Shown here one piece after another: positions 44,192-54,145 of a stretch of DNA of 64,000 nt (its first letter is position 1; each line of letters begins with the position of its first letter). Position numbers and translations under genes: made by a program. The notes under the pieces are model-generated. The model was not told the DNA's origin and searched no databases. It saw nothing but the letters and a program-made list of their open reading frames with translations. Source of the stretch: VXYL01 sp963666465 (lineage in GTDB: Bacteria; Pseudomonadota; Gammaproteobacteria; Pseudomonadales; Azotimanducaceae); contig OY762824.1 of the NCBI GenBank assembly GCA_963666465.1, positions 5,456,001 through 5,520,000 on the forward strand, written 5' to 3'.

Positions 44192-44500
44192 TTAGTGGAG
44201 TGTATTGCTTTGGCGCAAAGGGCGATGCGTGGGGGTGTTGGCCTCCAAGACGACATCAATCGTCGCGGGTGCGGGCTGCCCTGCTCCCTTCCACAGCCAC
44301 TCCCGGGGCCCACCACCGTCGCGTATTGCGCCGGCGAAGTCGACCGGCATCGCGGCGAGCAACTCAAAGGCCTCGATGACGTTCGACTTGCCTGCCCCGT
44401 TCGGGCCTATGAGTACGTTGAGAGGTTCGAGCTCGAACGGAGCGGATTCCGGCGCGAAGGACAGGAAACGGTCGAGGTGCAGGCTGGCAACCGTCTTCAT
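44192..44500 (-). pseudogene. AAA ATPase (DUF2813/AAA_21 type), N-terminal fragment
   Basis: From the ATG at 44500: MKTVASLHLDRFLSFAPESA, then LNVLIGPNGAGKSNVIEAFE with a perfect Walker A. The frame ends at 44192 after about 102 residues, before the coiled coil, signature and Walker B of this several-hundred-residue family. It is therefore a truncated gene. Such ATPases commonly pair with nucleases in defence systems, but no partner is seen. Confidence 0.65.
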
Positions 44501-44875
44501 TTCCGTAGTCTGCCACATGCGCCGTCTCTGTCGGTTCCGTCCGTGACGCTGACGTCCTTGATCCCCTGTCAAGGGTGCGGGGGTGGAGGACTTTGAGGAT
44601 TGAGCGGCCTGGGCAGAATCGAGGAACCGCCGCAGGTGGTCAGATTCAGGTCGGTGAAGTCCACTTCGACCCTCGGGGGCAGATCTTCCGTTCCCGCACG
44701 GCGGTGCGTTCGGCTATGCACCCATATCTCGCCAACTCAGGATCCCTGTCAGGGGATCAAGGGCTAGCGTCAATCCCGGACTGTGGCCACAGGCGGAAAC
44801 TACGACGATGGAGCTTCGCCCGCCCCTCGCCCTTGCCTGCACGGGTGTACGTCTCGATTGTGAGATGAAGGGTCA
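44501..44875. other. Intergenic stretch
   Basis: No gene is recognised. Two similar motifs occur, ccctgtcaagggtgcggg near 44566 and ccctgtcaggggatcaaggg near 44743; the second contains the perfect palindrome cccctgacagggg-like arms. They may be element ends but were not matched elsewhere. Confidence 0.4.
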
Positions 44876-45715
44876 TTCTGTGGCGGCGCGGCGCTGCCAG
44901 AAGTCGTCGAACCGGTTGCTGACGATGCAGGAACGCAACGCGAGGATTGCGTCGGCACCGGCGACGGTCCAGCGCATGCCGCCGCGCTTGAGGCGGCTGG
45001 CGACGACGTTCCTGCAGGCGCCCTCGACGACGCCGCTGCCGATGCACAGTCCCAGGGCGCGGAACCGGGGACAGTCCATGCGGCGGCGGTTGTCGGCGAA
45101 GTAGGCGCGCCCCTTGCGGGCCTCCTCGCAGCGCCCGGCGTGGTTGCCGACGGCCCGGAGCAGGTCGTCGAAGGCGCCGGCGAGGAGCTCGTCGCGGCGC
45201 TGCTCCGCCCAGACGCGCGCGAGGTCGTTGTCGTCTCCGTAGGCGGCCCTGGCGATGTCGAACAGGTGTTCGGCGGCGTGGAACACGTCGACGGTCTCGA
45301 CGGCGCCGGGGAAGTGCTCTGCGGCGATGTTCCAGATCCCGCGCCGTCGCCGAGCACCACGCGGCGTTCGGCGGCGCCGAAGCCGCGCCGCGCGGCCTCG
45401 CGCACGACGCGCTGCGCGAAGGGCGCGGGAACGGTGTCGGTGTCGCGCGTGGCGGCGGAGCAGGTGACCGAGCCGGGGACGCGCGCGGGGGCGCCGTCGG
45501 CGCCGGTCCGCTCGGCGGACCACACCACCGCGAGCTTCGCCTCGCGCGTCCTGGCGGAGCCGTCGGGCTGCTTGCCCCTCCGGCCCCGGGTCTCTTCCTC
45601 GCGCACCGGCACGCCGGTGCCGTCGAGACCGAGATACAGCGTGGGCGCGGTGGCGGGACCGGCCGCGACCCGTTCCCGTTCGTCCGCCGCGGTCTCGCGG
45701 CCGAGCAGCGTTCCG
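44876..45715 (-). pseudogene. ISKra4-family transposase, truncated and frameshifted
   Basis: Minus strand: LYLGLDGTGVPVREEETRGR, REAKLAVVWSAERTGADG and AERRVVLGDGA in one frame. After a shift near 45345, IWNIAAEHFPGAVETVDVFH, AAEHLFDIARAAYGDDNDLA and SGVVEGACRNVVASRLKRGG continue in another. These are ISKra4 hallmarks, including the D-G-T-G and the C-terminal E of GSGVVE. The N-terminal part stops at about 45720, where an IS1380 fragment of opposite polarity begins. Confidence 0.75.
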
Positions 45716-45724
45716 GAGTCGCGC

Positions 45725-46764
45725 CGTGCCGGCGAGTGGCTGGCGCGGCTGCGCCCGGTGGACGTCAAGGGATTGTGGGAGGCGGCGCGGCGTTTCGCCG
45801 AACGGGTGGCGCCGCTGGTGGTGGCGCGCGAGGTGGAGACGAGGGGCTGCGTTCCGGTGTTCGTCGACGCCACCGGGATCGAGGTGGACGGTGCGCTGTT
45901 CGAGCGGGCGCGCGGGACTGGGAGGGCCGGCGCGGCCACTGGCTGCACGCGGTGTTCCTGGGCGGTCTGTGGGCGGCGGGTCAGCTGTGTCCCGGCGGCG
46001 GGCGGGTGACGCTGAACTGGCGGACGCTGCTGGAGTGGACGGCCGGGATGGCGCCGGCGGGGACGCCGGCGTGGCTGCGCGCGGACAACGCCTGCTGCAA
46101 GGGGGACCTGGTTCGGCTCTGCGCCGCGCACGGCTGGGACTGCTCGATCAGCGTGACGAACGACCGGTGGCGGGCACCGGCGCTGGAGCAGATCGAAGGG
46201 CTGCCCGACGGCGTCTGGACGGACATCGGCATGGAGGAGGCGGTCTTCGCGACGCACCGCCCGGCCGGGTGGGACGCGGAGCAGCACTGCGTGGTGGTGC
46301 GGCGGCGCGCGGAGAACGGCCAGGGCCTTCTGGTTCCGCACCACACGGTGATCCTGGTGTCGCGCGACGACCTGCCGCTCGACGAGCTGGTGCGGTGGCA
46401 CCGCGGCAAGCAGGGGCCTGCCCTGGCGGGCAGGTTGGAGAACGCCTTCAAGGGCCCGCTCACCGACCTGGGCCTGCACCACCCGCCGTGCCGCGGCTGC
46501 CGGGCCAACCAGGCGTTCCACGCGCTCGGCTGGATTGCCCAGGCGCTGCTGCGGGCGGTGCAGTTCACGGCGCTGCCGAAGCGGGCGCGCAGGCACGGCC
46601 TGCGGCCGGTGATCCGGCACGTGATGCGCACCGCGGCGTACATGGTGCGGTCGGCACGCCGCCTGGGCGTGCGCTTCGCCAGGACCAACTTCCACCTCGA
46701 CTGGCTGTACGAGGCGATGGCGAGCCTGGAGGCCCGCGCCCCGCCGACCGCTCTGGCGGCCTGA
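45725..46764 (+). pseudogene. IS1380-family transposase, 5'-truncated and frameshifted
   Basis: Plus strand: GEWLARLRPVDVKGLWEAAR, VFVDATGIEVDGALFERAR with the first Asp, then a shift near 45925. After it: HWLHAVFLGGLWAAGQLCPG, WLRADNACCKGDLVRLCAAH with the second Asp, and ENAFKGPLTDLGLHHPPCRG with the Glu, to the stop at 46764. This is the IS1380 pattern. The N-terminal 80 or so residues are missing at the junction with the ISKra4 remnant, suggesting one element inserted into or recombined with the other. Confidence 0.75.
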
Positions 46765-46996
46765 CCGATCCCCGCTGGTTCGACGCCGCCCCGGCGGAGA
46801 CGCGCTCGCCCGCGAGCCGGCAACCGGCGCTGGGAAGCCCGCATGCAGGCCTGTCCACAGCCGTTCCTGCCGCGACGACGGCGTCGGCGCGGTGCCGGGA
46901 GCGTCTCTTCCGAGGCAACGACTCTCAACCCGGCAAATCCTCTACCGCCACACCGCTAACAGGGGATCGGGAGTACACCCTGCCTGCACTTTTCGG

Positions 46997-47026
46997 TTGC
47001 TTCGGGTAATTCAGCACGCGTACAAT
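46997..47026 (+). promoter_or_regulatory. Candidate sigma-70 promoter for rplM-rpsI
   Basis: TTGCTT (46997-47002) and TACAAT (47021-47026) are separated by 18 bases, with the rplM start codon 40 bases downstream. The position and near-consensus hexamers fit a vegetative promoter for the ribosomal protein operon. Confidence 0.5.
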
Positions 47027-47065
47027 CGCGCGCTTGCTCCAACCAAGACCGCCAAGACCCGTCGA

Positions 47066-47497
47066 ATGAAGACCATCAGCACTCGCCCGCAGGATGCGGA
47101 AAGGGAGTGGTTTGTCGTTGATGCCGAGGGCAAGACCCTCGGTCGCCTGTCGAGCCAGATCGCCCATCGCCTGCGCGGCAAGCACAAGGCTGCCTACACG
47201 CCGCACGTGGACACCGGCGACTTCATCGTCGTCGTCAACGCAGAGAAGGTTCGCGTCAGCGGCAAGAAGGAGACGGACAAGACCTACTACCGCCACTCCG
47301 GCTATCCGGGCGGGATCAAGAGCACGACGGTGCGCAAGCTGCGCGAGGAGCATCCGGAACGCATCCTGGCGAACGCCGTCAAGGGCATGTTGCCGCGCAA
47401 TCCCCTGGGACGCGCCATGTTCCGCAAGCTGAAGGTGTATGCCGGGCCGGAGCATCCGCACGCGGCGCAGCAACCGCAAGCGCTCGAACTCGCCTGA
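47066..47497 (+). CDS. rplM: 50S ribosomal protein L13
   Basis: A 143-residue L13, an early-assembling large-subunit protein. It starts MKTISTRPQDAEREWFVVDA and has EGKTLGRLSSQIAHRLRGKH, YYRHSGYPGGIKSTTVRKL and GMLPRNPLGRAMFRKLKVYA, all family landmarks. Length matches E. coli (142). The ATG at 47066 follows a promoter-like pair. rpsI lies 104 bases downstream, the usual partner. Confidence 0.97.
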   Translation: MKTISTRPQDAEREWFVVDAEGKTLGRLSSQIAHRLRGKHKAAYTPHVDTGDFIVVVNAEKVRVSGKKETDKTYYRHSGYPGGIKSTTVRKLREEHPERILANAVKGMLPRNPLGRAMFRKLKVYAGPEHPHAAQQPQALELA

Positions 47498-47601
47498 GGC
47501 TCACGCCGGCCAAGCGCTCCCGAAACCCACCCGCACCGCCGCAGGCGCGCAATCCAAGCGACCCTTTCGGCGGGCAACAAGCACGCAGGGCTCATCTTCA
47601 C

Positions 47602-48036
47602 ATGGCAGAAAGCAACACATTCGGCATCCCACGCCCCGGAAGGGGCACCACGCCGAGCAACTACGGCACGGGGCGGCGCAAGACGGCGGCTGCGCGGGTG
47701 TTCATTCGGCCGGGCAACGGCAGCATCCTCGTCAATCGCCGCCCGGTGGACGAATACTTCGGACGCGAGACGGCACGCATGATCGTCCGTCAGCCGCTCG
47801 ACGTGACGCGCACCGGCGACCGCTTCAACATCGCCGTCACCGTGCGTGGCGGCGGCGGTTCGGGCCAGGCTGGCGCCATTCGCCACGGCATCGCCAGGGC
47901 CTTGGTGGACTACGACGAGTCCTACCGCAAGCCGCTTCGGGACGCCGGCTTCCTGACCCGCGATGCCCGCGAGGTGGAACGCAAGAAAGTGGGGTTGCGC
48001 AAGGCGCGCAAGCGTCCGCAATACTCGAAGCGCTGA
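47602..48036 (+). CDS. rpsI: 30S ribosomal protein S9
   Basis: A 144-residue S9 with NYGTGRRKTAAARVFIRPGN, DVTRTGDRFNIAVTVRGGG, GQAGAIRHGIARALVDYDES and the C-terminal KKVGLRKARKRPQYSKR, whose last Arg contacts P-site tRNA. The N-terminus is about 15 residues longer than the E. coli protein (MAESNTFGIPRPGRGTTPSN). It is the second gene of the rplM operon; petA begins 121 bases downstream. Confidence 0.97.
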   Translation: MAESNTFGIPRPGRGTTPSNYGTGRRKTAAARVFIRPGNGSILVNRRPVDEYFGRETARMIVRQPLDVTRTGDRFNIAVTVRGGGGSGQAGAIRHGIARALVDYDESYRKPLRDAGFLTRDAREVERKKVGLRKARKRPQYSKR

Positions 48037-48157
48037 TCGCGCTGATCGCAAGGCGTTGAGCGAAGTTGCACTGCACGGGCGGGGCCGCAGGCCGTGATAG
48101 CATCCACGCCCGTTCCGTCAGGACGCTTGAAACCCGCGAGCAACGGGAGGTGCTTGC

Positions 48158-48823
48158 TTGGCTGCTGAAAATGTGCAGGCAGTGTCGGTTGGAGTGCCGG
48201 CTGGAGTGGAGGAGGGCGGCGATTCGTCGCCGGAAGTGAATGTCGGGCGCCGCTATCTGCTGATCGGAGCGACCGCCGCTCTCACCGGAGTGGGCGGTAT
48301 GTTCGCGGCGGTGCCGTTCGTGAAATCGTGGGTGCCAAGCGCCAAGGCGCGCGCTGCTGGTGCGCCGATTCGGGTGGACATCTCGCGCTTGAAGCCCGGC
48401 GAAATCCTGGGGCCGATTCCGGCATGGCGAGGCCAGCCGGTGTTCATCGTCGCCCGCGATCAGGCGGCGGTGGAACGGCTCAAGGAAGACAATCCCGACC
48501 TTGCCGACCCAGCCTCGGAGAACCCCGAACGCCAGCCCGACTACGCCCGCAATCCGTGGCGCTCGCGGGAAGCGGAAGTGGGGGTCTATCTCGGCATCTG
48601 CACTCATCTTGGCTGCTCGCCGAAGTACCACGGCGAGGTGAAGCCGGAAGGATTCGACCCCGACTGGCAGGGCGGCTTCTTCTGTCCCTGCCACGGCTCG
48701 CGATTCGATCTGGCGGGCCGGGTAGTGAAGGGCGTGCCGGCACCGGACAACCTCGACGTGCCGCCCTATTCGTATGAATCCGACACCGTGATCGTCATCG
48801 GCATCGACGAGGAGAACGCCTGA
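48158..48823 (+). CDS. petA: Ubiquinol-cytochrome c reductase, Rieske iron-sulfur subunit
   Basis: A 221-residue Rieske protein of the bc1 complex that passes electrons from ubiquinol to cytochrome c1. A twin-Arg-like and hydrophobic N-terminus (VGRRYLLIGATAALTGVGGM) anchors it. The 2Fe-2S ligands are in CTHLGC and CPCHGS. The start is TTG at 48158, with GGGAGG upstream; no ATG fits. The stop and the petB start share one base (TGATG), so the bc1 subunits are translated together. Confidence 0.94.
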   Translation: MAAENVQAVSVGVPAGVEEGGDSSPEVNVGRRYLLIGATAALTGVGGMFAAVPFVKSWVPSAKARAAGAPIRVDISRLKPGEILGPIPAWRGQPVFIVARDQAAVERLKEDNPDLADPASENPERQPDYARNPWRSREAEVGVYLGICTHLGCSPKYHGEVKPEGFDPDWQGGFFCPCHGSRFDLAGRVVKGVPAPDNLDVPPYSYESDTVIVIGIDEENA

Positions 48824-50085
48824 TGGCCGAGGGGAACGCGAGGCCCGCTGGGCGTCTTTCGCGCCTCATGGCGTGGCTCGACGAGCGCATGCCGCTCACC
48901 GAGACCATCGAGTATCACGCCACCAAGTACTACGCGCCGAAGAATTTCAACTTCTGGTACTACTTCGGCATCCTCGCCACGGTGGTGCTGGCGTTGCAGC
49001 TCGTCACCGGCATCTGGCTCACCATGTCGTATGTGCCGAGTGGCGATGGCGCCTTCGCCTCGGTGGAATACATCATGCGCGACGTCGAGTACGGCTGGCT
49101 GTTGCGCTACCTGCACTCCACCGGCGCCTCGGCCTTCTTCGTGGTGGTGTACCTGCACATGTTCCGGGCGCTGGCCTACGGCTCCTACCGCAAGCCGCGC
49201 GAGCTTCTGTGGCTGATCGGCATGGGCATCTATCTCGTGCTCATGGCGGAGGGCTTCTTCGGCTACCTGCTGCCTTGGGGCAACATGTCGTATTGGGGCG
49301 CGCAGGTGATCGTGTCGCTGTTCGGCGCCATCCCCATCGTCGGCCCCGATCTCATGGAGTGGGTACGCGGCGACTTCCTCATGTCGGAAATCACCCTCAA
49401 CCGCTTCTTCGCCCTGCACGTGGTGGCGCTGCCGCTGGCGCTCGTGGCCTTGGTGTTCGTCCACATCGTGGCGCTGCATCACGTCGGCTCCAACAACCCG
49501 GATGGCATCGACATCAAGGCCAACAAGGATGCGAGCGGCAAGCCCCTCGACGGCATCCCGTTCCACCCCTACTACACGGTGCATGACTTTCGCGCCACGG
49601 TGGTGTTCCTGTTCCTGTTCTGCGCCGTGGTGTTCTTCGCCCCGGAAATGGCCGGCTACTTCATCGAGAAGCCGAATTTCGAGCAGGCGAACCCGCTCAA
49701 GACGCCGGAACTGATCGCCCCGGTGTGGTACTACACGCCGTTCTACTCGATGCTGCGGGCAGCCACCTTCCCGTTCCTTGGGTTGGCGGCGAAGTTCTGG
49801 GGCCTCGTGGTGATGGGCGCGGCGATCCTGCTGCCGGCGACGCTGCCCTGGCTTGATCGCAGCCCAGTGCGCTCGATGCGCTACAAGGGACTGGCGTCGA
49901 AGCTGATGCTGACGCTGTTCGTCATCAGCTTCTTCGTGCTCGGCTATCTCGGAACCATCCACCCGACGCCGGTGGCCACCGCCATCGCCCAAGTCTGCAC
50001 GGTGATCTACTTTGCCTACTTCGTGCTGATGCCTTGGTACACCCGGGTGGAGAAGACCAAGACGCCGCCCGAGCGGGTAACGTGA
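48823..50085 (+). CDS. petB: Cytochrome b (bc1 complex)
   Basis: A 420-residue membrane protein with eight helices and two b-type haems. Landmarks: NFWYYFGILATVVLALQLVT, the first haem His pair in LLRYLHSTGASAFFVVVYLH, GYLLPWGNMSYWGAQVI (Qo site), and NRFFALHVVALPLALVALVF with the second His pair, then the PEWY-equivalent ending in PVWYYTPFYSMLRA. It starts in the petA stop. petC begins ten bases after its stop. Confidence 0.96.
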   Translation: MAEGNARPAGRLSRLMAWLDERMPLTETIEYHATKYYAPKNFNFWYYFGILATVVLALQLVTGIWLTMSYVPSGDGAFASVEYIMRDVEYGWLLRYLHSTGASAFFVVVYLHMFRALAYGSYRKPRELLWLIGMGIYLVLMAEGFFGYLLPWGNMSYWGAQVIVSLFGAIPIVGPDLMEWVRGDFLMSEITLNRFFALHVVALPLALVALVFVHIVALHHVGSNNPDGIDIKANKDASGKPLDGIPFHPYYTVHDFRATVVFLFLFCAVVFFAPEMAGYFIEKPNFEQANPLKTPELIAPVWYYTPFYSMLRAATFPFLGLAAKFWGLVVMGAAILLPATLPWLDRSPVRSMRYKGLASKLMLTLFVISFFVLGYLGTIHPTPVATAIAQVCTVIYFAYFVLMPWYTRVEKTKTPPERVT

Positions 50086-50095
50086 GGTGCGGCGC

Positions 50096-50929
50096 GTGAG
50101 AGATCCGGCGATGCGCTTGGGGATGGCCGCCGGGCAGGCTCGGCGTCTGGGGGTGGCACTGCTGTTGGCGCTCTGGGGGCTGGCTGGCGGCGCCGCGGAG
50201 AGCAATTGGGTGATGGAGCCCATGCAGCCGAACCTCGAGGACATGCCGTCGCTGCAACGCGGCGCGGCGCTCTACGCCAACTATTGCCTCGGCTGCCACT
50301 CGCTGAAGTTCCAGCGCTATGAGCGAACGGCGGACGACCTTGAGATCCCGCATTCGGTGGCGCTGCAGAACCTCGTGTTCACGGGGCAGCAGATCGGCGG
50401 CCTGATGGTGAACTCGATGCCGGAGGAGAAGGCCAAGGGATGGTTCGGAACGCCGCCGCCGGATCTGACGATGGTGGCAAGGGTGCGCGGCCCAGAGTGG
50501 ATATACAACCTGCTCACCACCTTCTACGTGGACGAGTCGCGCCCGTTCGGCGTCAACAACAAGGTGTTTCCGAACATCGGCATGCCGCATGTGCTGATGG
50601 GGCTGCAGGGGACCCCCAGCGAGAACTGCCGCGGCAACCGGCCTGTGGACGTGCTCGACGGCGAGGCGCTGCTGCTGGAGACGGAAGACGGCTACGAACC
50701 GATGCGGGAACCCAATTGCGATTTGCCACCGGTTGCGGACGGCTCAGGGGCGTATTCGCCGGAGGAGTACCGGCAGGCGGCCTACGACATCACCAATTTC
50801 CTCTACTACGTGGGCGAACCGACCAGGCTCGAGCGCGAACGGCTCGGCTATTGGGTGCTCGCCTTCCTCGCGGGTCTCTTCGTCGTCGCCTGGCTCTTGA
50901 ACCGTGAGTACTGGAAGGATGTGCATTAG
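50096..50929 (+). CDS. petC: Cytochrome c1
   Basis: A 277-residue c-type cytochrome anchored by a C-terminal helix (LGYWVLAFLAGLFVVAWLLN). The signal peptide includes RLGVALLLALWGLAGGAA. The haem-binding CLGCH and the axial-ligand region VNSMPEE / FPNIGMPHVLMG identify c1. The GTG at 50096 has GAGG eight bases upstream; GTG 50087 and ATG 50111 are other in-frame options. It completes the bc1 operon. Confidence 0.93.
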   Translation: MRDPAMRLGMAAGQARRLGVALLLALWGLAGGAAESNWVMEPMQPNLEDMPSLQRGAALYANYCLGCHSLKFQRYERTADDLEIPHSVALQNLVFTGQQIGGLMVNSMPEEKAKGWFGTPPPDLTMVARVRGPEWIYNLLTTFYVDESRPFGVNNKVFPNIGMPHVLMGLQGTPSENCRGNRPVDVLDGEALLLETEDGYEPMREPNCDLPPVADGSGAYSPEEYRQAAYDITNFLYYVGEPTRLERERLGYWVLAFLAGLFVVAWLLNREYWKDVH

Positions 50930-50971
50930 GGCCGTGGCCATGCGGGCCGGGGTGCGCGGGAGGCCGTGGCG

Positions 50972-51604
50972 ATGGACCTGAACGTCCGGCGGGCCTCCAT
51001 GACGCTCTACTCGTCGCCGCGCGACCATTACAGCCACCGCATTCGCATGGTGCTGGCGGAAAAGGGCGTGACGGTTGATGTGGTGGAGGTGGACCCTTCC
51101 CGCAAGCCCGAAGCCTTGGCGGAAGTGAACCCCTACAACACCGTTCCCACCTTGGTGGACCGCGATCTCGTGCTCTACGAGAGCAAGGTCATCATGGAGT
51201 ATCTGGACGAACGCTTCCCGCATCCACCGCTGTTGCCGGTGTATCCGGTGGCGCGGGCGCGCAGCCGCCTGTTGATGCACCGCATCGACACCGACTGGGG
51301 CAAGGCGGTGGACTTGCTCATGATCGGCAAGGGCCGGGAGACGGTGCTCACGCGCACGAGGCAGGAGCTGCGCGAAGGGCTGGTGGCCATCGCCCCGGTG
51401 TTCGCCGACAAGCCGTTCTTCATGAACGACGAATTCACCTTGGTCGATTGTTGCGTGGCGCCGGTGCTGTGGCGCCTGAAGGCCATCGACATCAAGCTGC
51501 CGGAGCGGCAGGGGCGGCCGGTGAACCGCTACATGCAGAAGATGTTCAAGCGCCCGTCGTTCCTCGCCAGCCTCACCGAGCTGGAGCGGGAGATGCGCGA
51601 GTGA
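50972..51604 (+). CDS. sspA: Stringent starvation protein A (GST-like RNA polymerase-associated factor)
   Basis: A 210-residue thioredoxin/GST-fold protein: MTLYSSPRDHYSHRIRMVLA, NPYNTVPTLVDRDLVLYESK, VIMEYLDERFPHPPLLPVYP and a C-terminal helical domain. It binds RNA polymerase under stress. The ATG at 50972 lies eight bases after GGGAGG. The first ten residues are an extension before the usual MxLYSS start; the internal ATG at 50999 could also serve. The order petC-sspA-sspB is common in gammaproteobacteria. Confidence 0.94.
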   Translation: MDLNVRRASMTLYSSPRDHYSHRIRMVLAEKGVTVDVVEVDPSRKPEALAEVNPYNTVPTLVDRDLVLYESKVIMEYLDERFPHPPLLPVYPVARARSRLLMHRIDTDWGKAVDLLMIGKGRETVLTRTRQELREGLVAIAPVFADKPFFMNDEFTLVDCCVAPVLWRLKAIDIKLPERQGRPVNRYMQKMFKRPSFLASLTELEREMRE

Positions 51605-51984
51605 CGCCTCCCCGTCCGTATCTCGTGCGGGCGCTGATCGACTGGATCGTGGACAACGATTGCACCCCCTTTGTCGCCATCGCCAGCGACATGGAAGGAG
51701 TGTCGGTGCCGCCGGAGGCCGCCAAGGACGGTCGCGTCGTCCTCAACCTCTCCGCATCTGCCACTCGAAACCTGCAAATCTCGAACGAGCTCCTCACCGT
51801 GGACTGCCGCTTCGGCGGCCAACCGTTCCACGTCAGTGCCCCCATGGGCGCAGTGGTGGCCGTGTTCGCCCGCGAAAACGGCGAAGGCATGGCCTTCGAA
51901 GCAGAAGCCGCCACAGGGACACCCGCACCACCAAAGCCGCCGGCGAAGGCGAAGAAGGGCCCAAACCTCACCCTCGTAAGGTGA
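51601..51984 (+). CDS. sspB: ClpXP protease specificity-enhancing factor SspB
   Basis: A 127-residue SspB, the adaptor that delivers ssrA-tagged proteins to ClpXP. Core: RPYLVRALIDWIVDNDCTPF, VSVPPEAAKDGRVVLNLSAS, FGGQPFHVSAPMGAVVAVFA, RENGEGM. The C-terminal tail PKPPAKAKKGPNLTLVR carries the ClpX-binding tip (LxLV-type). The GTG at 51601 overlaps the sspA stop by four bases. 51985-52262 beyond it has no supported gene. Confidence 0.94.
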   Translation: MTPPRPYLVRALIDWIVDNDCTPFVAIASDMEGVSVPPEAAKDGRVVLNLSASATRNLQISNELLTVDCRFGGQPFHVSAPMGAVVAVFARENGEGMAFEAEAATGTPAPPKPPAKAKKGPNLTLVR

Positions 51985-52266
51985 TGTCGCGTTGCCTGGT
52001 AGCAGGTGTTCCGCCACAGTTTCGCGTTAGCGAGGGGGCTTCTGGGGCGAGGGCATTGAAGCCCGCGCCGTGCGCCTCGTCGCCCAACTCGGCGGCCTTG
52101 TCCACCGTCCCGCGGCCCCCCCCCGCCAAGGTCCTGTGGCGCGGCGACGCCACCTTCGTCGGCATCTGCATCGGCCATCGACTCGCCCTTGAGCAGCAAC
52201 AACCCCTGAAGTGACCGATCGAACAACGAAGGCCCGGAACCACCTATGGGGCATGGGTAGGGCTAG

Positions 52267-52382
52267 CTAGCGCCACAAGAACCGTTGCCATTCGGCAACG
52301 CTTCCTGCCCCAGCCCAGGCCGTCCTGTCACCCCGTCGGCATTCGGCCAGCTTGCGCTGTCCGAAGTCCGACAGGCTGCTAG
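52267..52382 (-). repeat. Short dispersed element A, copy 3
   Basis: An inverted copy, bounded by ctag at 52267-52270 and 52379-52382. The left ctag is immediately preceded by another (52263-52266). The sequence matches the copies at 19157, 30864 and 59031, with a few substitutions. The right ctag is shared with the next element. Confidence 0.88.
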
Positions 52383-52544
52383 GAGTCTGCGCCGTAGAAA
52401 CTTTTCCGGGGACATGCACCCTAATACGGCGAGAAAAATCCATCTTCTGGGAGGTCCTGTCCCTCGTCAGGAACGTTTCGGGGCGAGCAATGGGGATCAC
52501 ACCACATTTTCGGCGCGAGATCGTCCTACGGCGCAGACTCCTAG
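52379..52544. repeat. Short element D with perfect 19-bp inverted repeats
   Basis: A 166-bp palindrome-ended element: ctaggagtctgcgccgtag at 52379-52397 and its exact reverse complement at 52526-52544. No coding capacity. It has the form of a miniature inverted-repeat element. Its gcgccgtaga end sequence reappears next to the repeats at 16538 and 58860. Confidence 0.88.
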
Positions 52545-54145
52545 CAGCCTGTCGGATTTGGCGATCCAGGTAAAATTGGGTTGTTGTTGATGGACGCCTG
52601 ACCGATGTCCTCGAAGTTTCGCCCAGTGGATCGTGACACGCCCTGCCTTCTGCCGCCGTCGGTTCAGGACTGGTTGCCGGACGATCATCTGGCGCGGTTT
52701 GTGGTGGACGTTGTGGATCGGCTGGACCTGAGCGCGCTGGAGCGTCAATGCGGTGGCGGCGGGAAGGATCCGCATCATCCGGCGCTGTTGCTGGGTCTGC
52801 TGTTCCACGGCTGCGCGACGGGGGTCTTTTCGAGCCGCAGGCTGGAGCGGGCGACCTGCGATTCGGTGGCGTTTCGGCACATTGCGGCGAACTCGCATCC
52901 GGACCACGACACGACTGCGAGTTTCCGCAGGCGTTTTCTCGAGGACCTGCAGGGGCTGTTCGTTCGGATTCTGTTGATCGCGCAAGAGGCGGGCTTGCTG
53001 AAGCTGGGCAACGCGAGCCTGGACGGGACAAAGGTTCAGGCGAACGCGAGCCGGCACAGGGCGCTCGGCTGGGGGCATGCGAAGCGCCTCGAGGAGCAGT
53101 TGCGCGGCGAGGTGTCGGCGCTGCTGGAGCAGGCGGCGCAGGCAGAGGATTCGGAGCCTGAACTGGATGTTCCGGAGGAGTTGAAGCGCCGCGCGGAGCG
53201 GCTGGCGGTGATCGAGGCGGCGCAGGCGGAGATCGAACGGCGGGCGCAGGAACGCCACGCGGCGGAACAGGCGGACCACGAGGAGAGGCTCGAGGCACGG
53301 CGCGAGAAGGAGAAGGAGACGGGGCGCAAGCCCCGTGGTCGTCCACCCCAGGCGCCACAGGCGGGACCGAGGGATGCGGATCAGGTGAACCTGACGGACC
53401 CGGAGTCGCGCATCATGCCGACTTCGAACGGTTTCGAGCAGGCCTGCAACGCGCAGTCGGGCGTGGACATCGAAAGCCACCTGGCGGTGACGGCCGATGT
53501 GGTCGATCGCTGCAACGACAGGCGCGAGGTGTCGCCGACGCTCGAGGCGCTGGATGCGTTGCCGGCGGCGCTGGGGCAGCCGGTGGGGCTGCTGGCCGAC
53601 GCGGGGCACTTCAGCCGGGCCAACGTGGCGCATTGCGAGGCGGCGGGCCTCACACCGCACATCGCCACGGGGCGCAAGGCGCACAACGTGCCGCTGGCGG
53701 AGCGGCGCGCATCGCCGCCGCCCTGTCCGGAGGACGCGGATCCGGCAACGCGCATGGCACATCGGCTGCAGACCCCGGAGGGCCGGGCGTTGCATGCGCG
53801 GCGCAAGTCGACGGTGGAGACCGTCTTCGGGATCGTCAAGGAGGCGATGGGCTTCCGGCGCTTCCATCTGCGCGGACTGGAGGCGGTTCGCGGCGAATGG
53901 ACGCTGACCTGCCTGGCCTGGAACCTGAAGCGAATGCACGCCCTTGAGCTGAGCGGCCGCAACCCTCGCCTTTGCGTCAGAATCGGACTGTGGCGGCGCT
54001 TCCACTCCGATCTGGCGTGCATGGGCGGCGCAAGACCGGTCAGGTGGCCGACATCGAAACACGCCGACCCGGTCCATTGGCATGATATCCAGTTCACGGT
54101 CGCCCTTTCGGCAACCTCAAAATCTCAAAACCGACAAACTCCTAG
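52541..54145 (+). mobile_element. IS1182-family insertion sequence (about 1.6 kb)
   Basis: The left end ctagcagcctgtcggattt at 52541 and the right end (read inward) ctaggagtttgtcggtttt ending at 54145 match at 15 of 19 positions. Both outermost tetranucleotides are CTAG and are shared with neighbouring elements D and B. A single transposase gene fills it. Confidence 0.85.

Noticed and set aside
44800..46695. 631-codon minus-strand frame
   Set aside because: It crosses two IS remnants of opposite polarity; only the ISKra4 part is meaningful.
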